Assembly (NCBI RefSeq): GCF_900167015.1
Contig: NZ_FUXX01000004.1
Coordinates: forward strand, 1 to 64,000
From: Succinivibrio dextrinosolvens DSM 3072
GTDB lineage: Bacteria > Pseudomonadota > Gammaproteobacteria > Enterobacterales > Succinivibrionaceae
Reading direction: 5' to 3'
DNA: 64,000 nucleotides
Shown here one piece after another: positions 9,154-18,188 of the stretch. The notes under the pieces were generated by a model. That model did not search any database and was not told where the DNA came from. It worked only from the letters and a program-made list of their open reading frames with translations. Each line of letters begins with the position of its first letter. The first letter of the stretch is position 1. Both the position numbers and the translations under genes were made by a program.

Positions 9154-10641
9154 TTACTTTGCTGAATCTTTGAACCAGAACTCATTTCTAGCTGCCATAA
9201 TAATTTCGCCAGCCTTCTTCTCGTCCAGACCTTCGATATCAGTTAAGTCATCAGTAGCCTGCTCAGCTAAATCTTCACCGGTCTTGATACCGTGAGCAAC
9301 TAACTTAGTAGCAAGCTCCTCGTCAATACCTTCTAGTGCAGATAACTGCTTGATACCTTCAGCATTTTCAGCCTTCTCTTTTGATTCCAAAGCTTCTCTT
9401 GCAACGTTCTGTAACTCTGAAGCGGTTTCTTCATCCATACCATCAATTTCTAAAAGATCTGATGGATCAACATAAGCAACTTCTTCTAGGTTAGTAAAGC
9501 CTGCATCTGCAAGTGCTCTTGCAAAATCGTCATCAACATTCAGGTTATCAGTAAAGTTCTTTACAATCTTACCAACTTCTTCCTGAAGATTTGACTCAAG
9601 CTCATTTTCAGTCATAACCTTTAGATCCCAGCCTAGAAGCTGAGAAGCCAATCTTACATTCTGACCATTTCTGCCAATTGCTAAAGCAAGATTCTGCTCT
9701 TCAACTGCAATGCAGATGGAGTGGTCTTCTTCATTGATGATAATTCTAGAAACTTCTGCAGGTTCCATGGTATTGGTTACATACTGAGCTAGATTCTCAT
9801 CATATAAAACAACGTCAATCTTTTCGCCTGACAGCTCATTTGATACAGCGGTAACACGAGCTCCTCTCATGCCGATACATGCGCCTCTTGGGTCAATACG
9901 CTTATCTTTTGAACGCACTGCAATCTTTGCACGAGAACCTGGGTCACGAGCGACACCCATAATCTCAATTACATCCTCGCCAATCTCAGGAACTTCAATT
10001 CTGAATAATTCCTTTAAGAAATCAGGAGATGTTCTTGAACAGATAATCTGTGGACCACGATTTGCCTCAGACTTGATTTCCTGTAGAAGAACCTTAACAC
10101 GGTCACCTCTACCATAAGTCTCGTGAGGAATAATCTGATCTCTCTTTAATACAGCCTCAGCATTGTTGCCTAAATCCAGAACCATGATGTCATGAGTCTG
10201 CTTCTTAACTGTAGCGTTAACAATCTTGCCAACTCTTTCTCTCTGCTCAGCAACAACCTGCTCTCTTTCTGCATCCTTAACTTTCTGAGATAGAACCTGT
10301 TTTGCAGTCTGAATGGTAATACGATCGAATGCTACAGACTCAATCTGCTCCTCAACAATATCACCAGCCTTAATGCCTGGATGGTCAATAACAGCTGCCT
10401 GTAGAGAAATCTCCTGTGCAGGCTTCTCCAAAGGACCATCTGTGTCTACAACAACCCATCTACGGAAAGTATCATAAGAACCTTCTTTTCTATCAATAGA
10501 TACGCGAACAAGAATTTCTACCTGATACTTCTTCTTGGTTGCAGTTGCTAATGCAATCTCTAAAGCCTCAAAGATTTTATCTCTTGGAATAGCGCGTTCA
10601 TTTGACAGCGCCTCTGCAATGGCAATAATCTCTTTACCCAT
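9154..10641 (-). CDS. nusA: Transcription termination/antitermination factor NusA
   Basis: NusA binds RNA polymerase and RNA to modulate pausing, termination and antitermination. It has 495 residues. In order it shows the N-terminal polymerase-binding domain, S1 (EQRERVGKIVNATVKKQ), two KH domains (IDPRGACIGMRGARVTAVSNEL and the later AIGRNGQNVRLASQLLGW), and two C-terminal acidic repeats (about 365-420 and 440-490), as in E. coli NusA. It sits between rimP and infB. The attenuator-like hairpin in the rimP leader is a plausible place for NusA feedback. Confidence 0.98.
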   Translation of the reverse strand: MGKEIIAIAEALSNERAIPRDKIFEALEIALATATKKKYQVEILVRVSIDRKEGSYDTFRRWVVVDTDGPLEKPAQEISLQAAVIDHPGIKAGDIVEEQIESVAFDRITIQTAKQVLSQKVKDAEREQVVAEQRERVGKIVNATVKKQTHDIMVLDLGNNAEAVLKRDQIIPHETYGRGDRVKVLLQEIKSEANRGPQIICSRTSPDFLKELFRIEVPEIGEDVIEIMGVARDPGSRAKIAVRSKDKRIDPRGACIGMRGARVTAVSNELSGEKIDVVLYDENLAQYVTNTMEPAEVSRIIINEEDHSICIAVEEQNLALAIGRNGQNVRLASQLLGWDLKVMTENELESNLQEEVGKIVKNFTDNLNVDDDFARALADAGFTNLEEVAYVDPSDLLEIDGMDEETASELQNVAREALESKEKAENAEGIKQLSALEGIDEELATKLVAHGIKTGEDLAEQATDDLTDIEGLDEKKAGEIIMAARNEFWFKDSAK

Positions 10642-10659
10642 TTTCTATCTAAGACCTCG

Positions 10660-11160
10660 TTATGATGCGCTTCTAGGAGCTTTCTTGTTGTTCTGTGGAA
10701 ATTCAGGAACGACTCTAGCAGTGGAGATATTGGAAAAAGCGACTTCCATTTCACCAGATACTTTATCGTTAATCTTGAGCATGCCATCTTCTGAAACACT
10801 CTCTAAGATGCCCTGAAGTTTATGTCTTCCTTGAGTTGGCATACGTAGTTCTGCCTTAACAGTCTTTCCAACATATGCCTTAGTTTGTTCAAGTGTGAAC
10901 AGGATTCTGTCAAGACCAGGTGAAGAAACCTCAAGTGTATACTTAGGTGCAATTAAATCTGCAGCATCCAATGCAGGAGACAACACATCCATGATTTCTC
11001 CACACTTGTCTGCGCTTACACCCTCTTCTGAATCAATGAACACCTGTAAAACCGCATGATCGCTACCGCCTCGGTATCTTATTCCCCAGACTTTAACATC
11101 CATGGATTCAACCAATGGTGTTACAAGTTCAGTAACTTTTTCTTCAATGGTTCCTGCCAT
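10660..11160 (-). CDS. rimP: Ribosome maturation factor RimP
   Basis: RimP is needed for 30S subunit maturation. The 166-residue protein has the two-domain family form: an N-terminal alpha/beta domain ending in KYTLEVSSPGLDRILFT (the signature SSPGLDR) and a C-terminal SH3-like barrel. It is the first gene of the nusA-infB operon. About 145 bases of structured leader lie upstream, with a good promoter. Confidence 0.96.
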   Translation of the reverse strand: MAGTIEEKVTELVTPLVESMDVKVWGIRYRGGSDHAVLQVFIDSEEGVSADKCGEIMDVLSPALDAADLIAPKYTLEVSSPGLDRILFTLEQTKAYVGKTVKAELRMPTQGRHKLQGILESVSEDGMLKINDKVSGEMEVAFSNISTARVVPEFPQNNKKAPRSAS

Positions 11161-11180
11161 TAGTACCTCTTAAATCCCAT

Positions 11181-11210
11181 AAAAAAAGGACCGCTAACTA
11201 GGGTCCCTTT
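11181..11210 (-). terminator. rimP: Leader terminator/attenuator in front of rimP
   Basis: On the minus strand GGACC (within AAAGGGACC) and GGTCC form a short stem with an 8-9 base loop, followed by seven T (11187-11181). It ends only 20 bases before the rimP ATG, so readthrough must be regulated or partial for the operon to be expressed. Gammaproteobacterial rimP leaders with a terminator have been described from comparative genomics; I infer this is one. Confidence 0.7.
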
Positions 11211-11233
11211 CTTTTGAAGTTCCACTATATCAA

Positions 11234-11277
11234 ATACATATCTTAAGATATGTATAGGTTCAAGCTCACACTTGAAC
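11234..11277 (-). promoter_or_regulatory. rimP: rimP leader hairpins
   Basis: Two upstream hairpins precede the leader terminator. One is a 22-base perfect palindrome at 11234-11255 centred on CTTAAG. The other has arms GTTCAAG / CTTGAAC (11258-11264, 11271-11277) around a 6-base loop. They may compete with or position the terminator hairpin. Confidence 0.6.
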
Positions 11278-11310
11278 AGACTTGAATCTGTATAAATCCA
11301 AGCATGCATA

Positions 11311-11339
11311 TTTATAGCAGATTATTGTAAAAAAATCAA
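11311..11339 (-). promoter_or_regulatory. Promoter of the rimP operon
   Basis: On the minus strand TTGATT (11339-11334), a 17-bp spacer, and an extended minus-10 TGCTATAAA (hexamer 11316-11311). This puts the transcript start near 11304, about 145 bases before rimP. Confidence 0.75.
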
Positions 11340-11345
11340 GTTTTA

Positions 11346-12992
11346 TCACTCCTGAGATTTTGTTTCAGATTCTTCTTCCCCGCCATCTTTAGGTTTATTT
11401 CGAGTCAGTTTTAAAACATTGATACTGGTTAAATCAGCACTTGAAACTTCAATAGTCCAGCCATCAACCTCCAGTTTTTCTCCCTGCTTAGGAACTCTCT
11501 GGAAGCGATCAAGAACATATCCAGCAATTGTCTGATAATGTTCATTTGCACTGATAGCAAGTCCTGTTTCTCGCTCTAGATCCGATAAAATGGTATCGCC
11601 ATCTACACGATAGGCACTTTCGGATTCATCATATGGAAGAATTTCAGGTGTTTCAGTTCTGCTTGGCATCTCTCCCGTGATTTCCTCAAGAATATCCTGT
11701 AGAGTTACTACACCTTCAAAAACACCAAACTCATCAAAAACAAAACCAAAATACTTCTTGTTTTTCTTAAACTGTTCTAAGGCCTTTAGAATACTGATTG
11801 TCTCAGGCAGATGAATAGGCTGTACTATCTGGCGTTCAATATCTCCAACAGCAGTATTGCCCTGCAACATCTGTCCTAAAAGATTTGCTCTTACAATAAA
11901 ACCTAAAGGCTGATCCTTAAATCCGTTCTTATAGGCAATCAGTCGACTGCGGGTACACTGCATTGCCTTTTTAATAACAGATGTTGTAGAACCGTCAATC
12001 TTAATCATCTGAAGATCAGGTCTTGCTGTCATAACAGCCTTAACCGGCAAAGTTGAAAGCTGCAGTACTCTTGACACCATTTCCTGTTCCTGAGAATTGA
12101 AAATATCCTCCTCAGGAGCAGAAATAATTGCATCCTTCAAGGTTGGCATATCATCAGGACGGGAACCAAGCAGTCTTAGTACAATAGTAGCTGCAGTCTG
12201 TCTTGCAGTATTATTCTTTTTTAGCTGAAGAAGATTCTTTCTTGAAATCTGATTAAAGGACTCAATAAGAATTGAAAAGCCCATTGCCGAATACAGATAG
12301 CCTTTACTTACGTATATATGGAAAGCTTCCAGAATTAAGCTGAATGCAATTAAAAGCAGGAATCCTAAACACAGAATAACCAGTGTAGGATGTTTTGTAA
12401 CAAACTCTGAAATAGCTCCTGACGCCCATATCAGAAGTACCGAAGCAATGGTTACAGAAATAATCATGATATAACCATGATTAGTCATACCGATGGCTGT
12501 AACAATGGCGTCTGCAGAGAAAAGAACATCCAGAATAATAATCTGAGAAACAACCACAGCAAAGGACTGAACTACAGCCTTATTAACCGTCATAGCCTCT
12601 TCAACGTCTGTTGCCTCAAGCTTTCCATGCAGCTCCTGAGTTGCCTTATAAATAAGGAACAGACCACCAGCAAGCATCATCAGATCACGGCTTGTACACT
12701 CAAAGTCATAGATAGTGAATAACGGTTTAGATATCGCGACAATATATGCCGCAGAAAGCATGAGGATGATTCTTATTACAAGAGCTCCCCCAAGACCAAG
12801 ATATCTTGCCTGCTTTGCCTGTTTAGGAGGTAGTTTTGCAGAAAGAATAGCAATAAACAGTAGGTTATCAATACCCAGAACTGTCTGAATTACGGTCAGA
12901 GTTAAAAGACCAACCCAGGCGGTAGGATCTAAAAGCCAGGCTATATCGAATTGTAAGGTAGGTCCTGCTATAGAACTTGCGAGCTCTTCCAT
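11346..12992 (-). CDS. TerC-family membrane protein with CBS and CorC/HlyC domains (YoaE/YegH type)
   Basis: The 548-residue protein has three parts. The TerC-like membrane region (about 20-245) has seven or so hydrophobic segments, including TVIQTVLGIDNLLFIAILSA and VLFSADAIVTAIGMTNHG with the conserved Asp residues of the family. A CBS pair (about 310-430) follows (RSRLIAYKNG; FGFVFDEFGVFEGVVTLQDILEEITG), then a C-terminal CorC/HlyC transporter-associated domain (about 450-530) and an acidic tail. This is the E. coli YoaE/YegH layout. The transported ion is not certain; metal or divalent-cation export is inferred from related families. The gene stands alone, with 180 bases of AT-rich sequence upstream that holds no clear promoter to my eye. 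Confidence 0.85.
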   Translation of the reverse strand: MEELASSIAGPTLQFDIAWLLDPTAWVGLLTLTVIQTVLGIDNLLFIAILSAKLPPKQAKQARYLGLGGALVIRIILMLSAAYIVAISKPLFTIYDFECTSRDLMMLAGGLFLIYKATQELHGKLEATDVEEAMTVNKAVVQSFAVVVSQIIILDVLFSADAIVTAIGMTNHGYIMIISVTIASVLLIWASGAISEFVTKHPTLVILCLGFLLLIAFSLILEAFHIYVSKGYLYSAMGFSILIESFNQISRKNLLQLKKNNTARQTAATIVLRLLGSRPDDMPTLKDAIISAPEEDIFNSQEQEMVSRVLQLSTLPVKAVMTARPDLQMIKIDGSTTSVIKKAMQCTRSRLIAYKNGFKDQPLGFIVRANLLGQMLQGNTAVGDIERQIVQPIHLPETISILKALEQFKKNKKYFGFVFDEFGVFEGVVTLQDILEEITGEMPSRTETPEILPYDESESAYRVDGDTILSDLERETGLAISANEHYQTIAGYVLDRFQRVPKQGEKLEVDGWTIEVSSADLTSINVLKLTRNKPKDGGEEESETKSQE

Positions 12993-13172
12993 ACTACAGG
13001 ACTCCTTTACCTGAAAGATTTAAAACGAAAAAGAATCTTAAATTATCACAACAGGTCGGGTCAGGGTTCATTTTTAATTAAATATCACTCCAAATTAACA
13101 AAGGCTCTTACTTTAGATTTTAGAAAAAAAACTATAGCAGAGCCGTACATTAATCATAAATCGAAAAACAGT

Positions 13173-14369
13173 TTATTTTTTTCTACCAAAACTGCTCTTA
13201 ACAGTTCCTCTGCTCCTTACTGCAGAGAATTTGCTTAGCTTTCTGCCTGAGCCATTACTATCATCTCGACGAGCTGAATAGCTTGAACGGGATACTATCT
13301 TAGACTCAGAAATATTTCTGTTTTCATTTGAGGAAAAGTTCCTCTTGCCTCTTCTTGAAGAATCCTTGCTGTAAGGAGCCTTTCCTGATTTTGAAGGAGC
13401 TCTGCTCTTCTCTCCGTTTTTTGAAGGATATGAAGACTTTCTTCCTTCAGTTTTCTTCTCATATTTTCTTGGAGATGACTTCTCAGAAGAAGGCTTACCT
13501 GAAGATCTGCCACCTGCAGCTCTTGGCTTTCTGCTCTCACCAGTCTTGCGAGCTCCCTGAGCAGAAGGCTTCTTGCCTCTGGTTGACTGAGCAGCGTCTA
13601 GATCCATTGAGCTTGCTACTTCCTCAATAGGATCAAGATGAACAGTCTTTCTTAACTTGTTTATTTCAGATAATGTCAGTTCTCTGAACTGACCGGTCTT
13701 AATATTAGGATCAAGACTTACACCTGCGTATTTGATTCTGATAAGACGGCTAACCTTAAGACCAACAGCTTCCCATAGGCGTCTAACCTCACGCTTACGA
13801 CCTTCCTTTAAGGTAACGTGATACCATGAGTTACGACCTTCACCGCCCTGATACATAATCTTGCTGAATCTTGCAACACCATCTTCCAATGTTACTCCCT
13901 GAAGAAGATCTGAAATCTGCTTCTCAGAAACTTCACCATAGATACGAGCAGCGTAAACACGCTCAACCTCATACTTAGGATGCATTAGCGCATTGGCAAG
14001 TTCACCGTCAGTTGTGAATAATAGAAGACCTGAAGTGTTAATATCAAGACGACCAATATAAATCCATCTGCCAGAAGGAGGCTGTGGAATATGATCAAAA
14101 ACAGTAGGTCTGTTTTCTGGATCTGATAATGTGGTTAACTCACCTTCTGGCTTGTGGTACATCAGAACTCTGCACTCAACCTTATTTGAAGAAGGTGACA
14201 GCACAACCTTGTTATCGATCTTAACTGTAATATCGTTTGCTTCAAAACGGTCACCGATGGAGGCAATCTTGCCATCAACAGAAACTCGGCCCTCATCAAT
14301 CATCTGTTCTAGGGCTCTACGTGAAGCGATTCCAGCACGGGATAAAATTTTCTGTAACTTCTCAGTCAT
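13173..14369 (-). CDS. rluB: 23S rRNA pseudouridine(2605) synthase RluB with long basic tail
   Basis: This enzyme makes a pseudouridine in helix 93 of 23S rRNA. An S4 domain occupies about residues 1-60 (KILSRAGIASRRALEQMIDEGRV). The catalytic motif IGRLDINTSGLLLF has Asp109. Other family blocks are VERVYAARIYG and LKEGRKREVRRLWEAVGLKV. E. coli RluB has about 291 residues, whereas this one has 398. From about residue 245 the tail is almost only Ser, Lys, Arg, Gly and Glu, and is probably disordered and RNA-binding. RluB is preferred over RluE/RluF because of the S4 domain and tail. It is divergent from zapA. Confidence 0.9.
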   Translation of the reverse strand: MTEKLQKILSRAGIASRRALEQMIDEGRVSVDGKIASIGDRFEANDITVKIDNKVVLSPSSNKVECRVLMYHKPEGELTTLSDPENRPTVFDHIPQPPSGRWIYIGRLDINTSGLLLFTTDGELANALMHPKYEVERVYAARIYGEVSEKQISDLLQGVTLEDGVARFSKIMYQGGEGRNSWYHVTLKEGRKREVRRLWEAVGLKVSRLIRIKYAGVSLDPNIKTGQFRELTLSEINKLRKTVHLDPIEEVASSMDLDAAQSTRGKKPSAQGARKTGESRKPRAAGGRSSGKPSSEKSSPRKYEKKTEGRKSSYPSKNGEKSRAPSKSGKAPYSKDSSRRGKRNFSSNENRNISESKIVSRSSYSARRDDSNGSGRKLSKFSAVRSRGTVKSSFGRKK

Positions 14370-14492
14370 ATATCTCTCAAGCCATAAAATGGCGATAAAA
14401 AAATTTCGTAAAAGCGTATTTTATCATTTTGGGAGAGATTCTATCGAATTAAAGATAAATTTATTTTAAAATACCTGCAAAAAGGAGATATG

Positions 14493-14810
14493 ATGCCAGA
14501 TAACGATAAAGACAGCAGTGTCTCATTCTCAATTCTCGGAGAGAATTTTAATCTTCGTTGCTCTTCCGAAAAGAAGGCAATTCTTGAAGCCTCTGTAAAA
14601 AATCTTCAAGCAAAAATTTCTAAAATGCTTAGGGACAATCCTAGTATTTCCCCTTTTCAGGTAGCGATTCTAGCTGCGCTTGACTCAGAAAGTAATCTAC
14701 TGGAATACCTGGATGCAGATACTCCTTTTATCAATCAGGCCACAAAGAAAATCCTAAAAATGAAATCCGAATTAAAGAAGACAGAAAATGGCAGAGTACA
14801 AAGGAAATAA
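14493..14810 (+). CDS. zapA: Cell division protein ZapA
   Basis: ZapA bundles FtsZ at the division ring. The 105-residue protein has the family form: an N-terminal strand (SVSFSILGENFNLRCSSEKKAILEASVKNLQAKI) followed by a long helix for tetramerisation. Two ATGs lie in tandem at 14490 and 14493. I choose the second because AAGGAG is then 5 bases away rather than 2. Its last 23 bases overlap fau. In E. coli the 6S RNA gene lies between these two; there is no room for it here. Confidence 0.88.
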   Translation: MPDNDKDSSVSFSILGENFNLRCSSEKKAILEASVKNLQAKISKMLRDNPSISPFQVAILAALDSESNLLEYLDADTPFINQATKKILKMKSELKKTENGRVQRK

Positions 14811-15393
14811 AGAATTCAGAAAAAAAATCCGCCAGGAAATTCTTAAACAGAGAAGAACTATTCCCGATGAGGATGCTTATAAAGCAGGACTTAATATCGT
14901 AAAGGTTCTAAAGGAACATCCTTTTTTCACAAGTAAAAAAATTGTTGCTTCCTATGTCAGCACGGGAGGAGAAATATCAACCTCACCGCTGAATGACTAT
15001 CTACTAGACGCCCACGATCTGATTCTTCCTTTCATAAATATTAACGTTAAAGGCAGTATGGATTTTTATTCATTCAAAAAGGGAGATCCCCTTATAGAAA
15101 ATAGATTCCATATTCTTGAGCCAGAGAATAAGAAAGAAAATCTGATCAGACCTGATTTAATAGATGCTATTGTTGTTCCGCTGGTTGCTTTTGACAACAG
15201 AGGAAACAGAATGGGAATGGGGGGAGGATACTACGACAGAATGCTGAAAAAAATTTCTGCAGAATGTCTTCTGATAGGTATCGCTTATGACTTTCAGCTT
15301 ATTGATAATGTTCCAACCGAAAGCTGGGATATGCCATTAGATGAAGTGATTACTCCGACAGCTCACTATATATATAACAAAAAATGGCCATAA
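14788..15393 (+). CDS. fau: 5-formyltetrahydrofolate cyclo-ligase
   Basis: The enzyme converts 5-formyl-THF to 5,10-methenyl-THF with ATP. The 201-residue protein shows the N-terminal R..I..Q.R block (FRKKIRQEILKQRRTIPDE), SYVSTGGEISTSPL, and the family signature VPLVAFDNRGNRMGMGGGYYDR followed by IGIAYDFQLIDNVP..SWDMPLDEVITP. It overlaps zapA and ends in a bidirectional hairpin. E. coli calls this gene ygfA/fau. Confidence 0.93.
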   Translation: MAEYKGNKEFRKKIRQEILKQRRTIPDEDAYKAGLNIVKVLKEHPFFTSKKIVASYVSTGGEISTSPLNDYLLDAHDLILPFININVKGSMDFYSFKKGDPLIENRFHILEPENKKENLIRPDLIDAIVVPLVAFDNRGNRMGMGGGYYDRMLKKISAECLLIGIAYDFQLIDNVPTESWDMPLDEVITPTAHYIYNKKWP

Positions 15394-15408
15394 GGCCATT
15401 TTCTTTTA
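15381..15408. terminator. Bidirectional terminator between fau and secG
   Basis: AAAATGGCC (15381-15389) and GGCCATTTT (15394-15402) form a 9-bp stem with a 4-base loop containing part of the fau stop codon. T-rich sequence follows on the plus strand, and an A/T-rich flank on the minus strand serves secG. Confidence 0.75.
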
Positions 15409-15429
15409 AACGCAATATCAGACTAGAAA

Positions 15430-15837
15430 TTATTTCTTATCTGAAACTACTGGAGCATCACTCTTAGATGCATTATTCTCGGTCTTAACTGCAGGTGCAT
15501 CAGTCTCAACAACAGGAGCATCGGTAGTAACTGCAGGAACTGACTCTACAACTTCAGCCTCTGGAGCATCACCAATGTTTGAGAAGTTTGAAGTCTCTTC
15601 GTGCTGAGCCTTCTGAAGATAGCCTAAAGCTAAACAAACACCAAAGAAAAGAATAATTAAAAACCAGGTTGAACGGGTTAGGAAGTTACCTGAACCAACT
15701 GAACCGAAAACAGTATTTGAAGCGCCAGCACCGAAAGATGCGCCCATACCAGCGCCCTTACCCTGCTGAACTAAAATCAAAGAAATCATCGCAATAGCGA
15801 TTAAAAGTAGTAAAACGATTAAAACTTGATACAACAT
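15430..15837 (-). CDS. secG: Preprotein translocase subunit SecG
   Basis: SecG is the small inner-membrane subunit of the SecYEG channel. Two membrane segments are clear (about 4-22 and 52-72), joined by the conserved cytoplasmic loop QQGKGAGMGASFGAGASNTVFGSVGSGNFLTR. The Ala/Val/Asp/Thr-rich tail extends to 135 residues, compared with 110 in E. coli. It is the last gene of rlmE-ftsH-folP-glmM-secG and has its own promoter just upstream. Confidence 0.95.
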   Translation of the reverse strand: MLYQVLIVLLLLIAIAMISLILVQQGKGAGMGASFGAGASNTVFGSVGSGNFLTRSTWFLIILFFGVCLALGYLQKAQHEETSNFSNIGDAPEAEVVESVPAVTTDAPVVETDAPAVKTENNASKSDAPVVSDKK

Positions 15838-15878
15838 AATAATAACGCACCCTATTTTGCGTACATTTAGACTGCAAA

Positions 15879-15907
15879 ATGATACAAGTTTATGAAAATA
15901 AATTCAA
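15879..15907 (-). promoter_or_regulatory. secG: Promoter of secG
   Basis: On the minus strand TTGAAT (15907-15902), 17-bp spacer, TATCAT (15884-15879). It lies directly after the glmM stop and about 40 bases before the secG ATG. Confidence 0.6.
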
Positions 15908-15913
15908 GAACTT

Positions 15914-17257
15914 TTAACTGTCGGACTGACGAATAATTACATCAGCAATTCTCTGAGCTTTTGAGCGAACGTCATCACGGTCCTCGCCTTCAACCATCAC
16001 TCTGACCAGAGGTTCAGTTCCTGATTTTCTCAGAAGCACACGACCGGTTGAGCCTAATTCCTTCTCAACGGCTTTTACTTCCTTCATAACAAGTTCATCG
16101 GTAGTGATATCAATACCGGCAGTCAGACGAACATTAATAAGTTCCTGAGGGAACATTACAAGCCCTTCAGATAGTTCTTCAATATCCTTACCCTCGTACA
16201 TACATGCCTTTAAAACCTGAAGAGCAGAAACAATTCCGTCACCAGTTGTTGCATGATGAAGAGAGATGATATGACCACTGTTTTCACCGCCTAGCTTCCA
16301 GTTTCTCTCTAAAAGCTGTTCCATAACGTAACGGTCACCTACCTTTGCTCGGCAGAATTCAATATTCTCGCGCTTTAAAGCAAGCTCTAAACCAAGATTT
16401 GTCATCAGAGTGCCAACAACACCGCCATTCAGACGATTTCTCTTCTGAGTATCCTTGGCAATAATGTACAGAAGGTTATCTCCGTCGCGAAGAACACCAT
16501 GTCTGTCACACATAAGAACACGGTCACCGTCGCCATCAAAGGCAATACCAAGATCAGCCTTGGTTGCAAGAACTTTGGCAACAAGAGCCTGAGGGTGAGT
16601 AGAGCCAACCTCATCGTTAATATTAATACCGTTTGGTGCATCACCGATTGTGATCACTTCAGCGCCAAGCTCTCTAAATACAGATGGAGCAATATGGTAA
16701 GTAGCACCGTTTGCACAGTCTAAAACAATCTTTAATCCTTCAAGGCTGAACTGGCTTGCAAAGGTTGACTTACAGTACTCAATATATCGGCCCTGAGCAT
16801 CCTCCTGACGGTAGGCACGACCAAAATCAGAAGCAGCAGCAAGCTCAATTGAATCTTGATCTAGATACTTTTCAATCTCAAGCTCAATTTCATCAGGAAG
16901 CTTTGTACCCTGACCTGAGAAGAACTTGATACCGTTGTCAAAGTAAGGATTATGAGAAGCACTGATTACAACACCAAGATCAGCTCTGAAGGCACGGGTT
17001 AGATGAGCTACTGCAGGTGTAGGCATAGGACCTAACATTACAGGGGACATTCCGCCAGCTGAAAAACCAGACTCAAGAGCAGCCTCAAGCATATAACCTG
17101 ACAGACGGGTATCCTTACCGATGATTACCTTTCCGCCTTTTTTCTTACCTAAAACTTTACCAGCAGCTAAACCTAACTTTACAGCAAAATCTGGAGTAAT
17201 AGGAAACTGACCAACACGACCTCTAACGCCGTCAGTTCCAAAATATTTTCTTTTCAT
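15914..17257 (-). CDS. glmM: Phosphoglucosamine mutase
   Basis: GlmM interconverts glucosamine-6-P and glucosamine-1-P for UDP-GlcNAc, and thus supplies peptidoglycan and LPS. The 447-residue protein begins [15 protein letters not shown]. The active phosphoserine is Ser101 in [16 protein letters not shown], the metal loop is DGDGDRVL, the sugar loop is GGENSGHII, and the phosphate-binding loop is [15 protein letters not shown]. It is 11 bases after the folP-like gene, the standard gammaproteobacterial arrangement. Confidence 0.97.
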   Translation of the reverse strand: MKRKYFGTDGVRGRVGQFPITPDFAVKLGLAAGKVLGKKKGGKVIIGKDTRLSGYMLEAALESGFSAGGMSPVMLGPMPTPAVAHLTRAFRADLGVVISASHNPYFDNGIKFFSGQGTKLPDEIELEIEKYLDQDSIELAAASDFGRAYRQEDAQGRYIEYCKSTFASQFSLEGLKIVLDCANGATYHIAPSVFRELGAEVITIGDAPNGININDEVGSTHPQALVAKVLATKADLGIAFDGDGDRVLMCDRHGVLRDGDNLLYIIAKDTQKRNRLNGGVVGTLMTNLGLELALKRENIEFCRAKVGDRYVMEQLLERNWKLGGENSGHIISLHHATTGDGIVSALQVLKACMYEGKDIEELSEGLVMFPQELINVRLTAGIDITTDELVMKEVKAVEKELGSTGRVLLRKSGTEPLVRVMVEGEDRDDVRSKAQRIADVIIRQSDS

Positions 17258-17268
17258 TTGTTATTTTC

Positions 17269-18138
17269 TCATTTTGTATTGTGATTCTTACCTAAACCAC
17301 GAATTGCATCTCTCAGAGTTCTCAATCTTCTGACAATTGACTTAGATAATCGATATGGCTTTGTCTTTGCTGACATAATCTGCCAGAAACCAATAGCAAT
17401 TGCAATCTCACTTACATCAGAAGTTCTGATAATCTGCACTGATTTATCTGACGCACAGAATACAGCAGCAGTAAGAGAAAGTGTACGATTCTCTTTTAAA
17501 AGAACATCTTCAAGAGGAAGCTGACGAGGAATTCCTACACAGATTGGCAGAGCAAAACTCTTGAAGGATTCCAGTCTTCCGATAAGTCTGAGCTTTGAAT
17601 TTACAGAAGCATTTATAATAGAAGGGTCAATGACAATTCTTTTTCTGGCAATACCAGAATTTAACAACGAATCTATCTTGGCATAGAAAAACTCAGAAAT
17701 TAAAGACACAACATCTGTGTCATCTTCTACGCGTTCACTAGGTTCACAGTGGATGCAGACAACTGCCTCAGAATCCTTGAAAGCCTTAATAGCCTCTTCC
17801 GAGTCTAGTCCCTTTGATGTAATAATCATTGAAACACCAAGCTTAATGGAGTTAATGATTACACTTGGATTGTCAGAGTTTACAGCAATTGGAACTGAAA
17901 GCTCTTTTAGTAAAGCCTCAACTACACTGCAGACTCTTGACTCATCAACATCATCAAGATTGAATTCGGTCTTCTTGGTTCCAACTTCTAAAAGTTCAGC
18001 TCCTGATTTAACAAAAGAATGAGCAAGTTCAACAATTTCTTCTATTGATCTAGAATCCTCTGGATATAGAACAATTGTGCCCATAACCTTGGTCAGACTC
18101 AGGTCCAAGCTTTTATTATCTGGCAATTTTAGTTTCAT
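17269..18138 (-). CDS. folP: Degenerate dihydropteroate synthase homologue
   Basis: Position (ftsH-folP-glmM), length (289 residues) and overall pattern identify this as FolP, which condenses p-aminobenzoate with the pterin pyrophosphate in folate synthesis. The active-site motifs are eroded. The NVTPDSFSDGG loop is now VLYPEDSRSIE, and GGESTRPG is GTKKTEFN. The VDT Asp is Asn (AVNSDNP), and the INDI loop is ITSK. The Gly-rich GFGFGK after the conserved DP is lost (IDPSIINAS), SRKS is PRQL, and the RVHDV His is Ser (RTSDV). Arg and Asp in the last block remain. I start at the ATG at 18138, with AAGGA upstream, not at the longer frame to 18201, which would run through a hairpin. It may be inactive or serve another role. 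Confidence 0.75.
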   Translation of the reverse strand: MKLKLPDNKSLDLSLTKVMGTIVLYPEDSRSIEEIVELAHSFVKSGAELLEVGTKKTEFNLDDVDESRVCSVVEALLKELSVPIAVNSDNPSVIINSIKLGVSMIITSKGLDSEEAIKAFKDSEAVVCIHCEPSERVEDDTDVVSLISEFFYAKIDSLLNSGIARKRIVIDPSIINASVNSKLRLIGRLESFKSFALPICVGIPRQLPLEDVLLKENRTLSLTAAVFCASDKSVQIIRTSDVSEIAIAIGFWQIMSAKTKPYRLSKSIVRRLRTLRDAIRGLGKNHNTK

Positions 18139-18188
18139 GCAATTCCTTATGTGATTTTGTCGAAAAAAGAACCGTCCTTTTAGACAAA

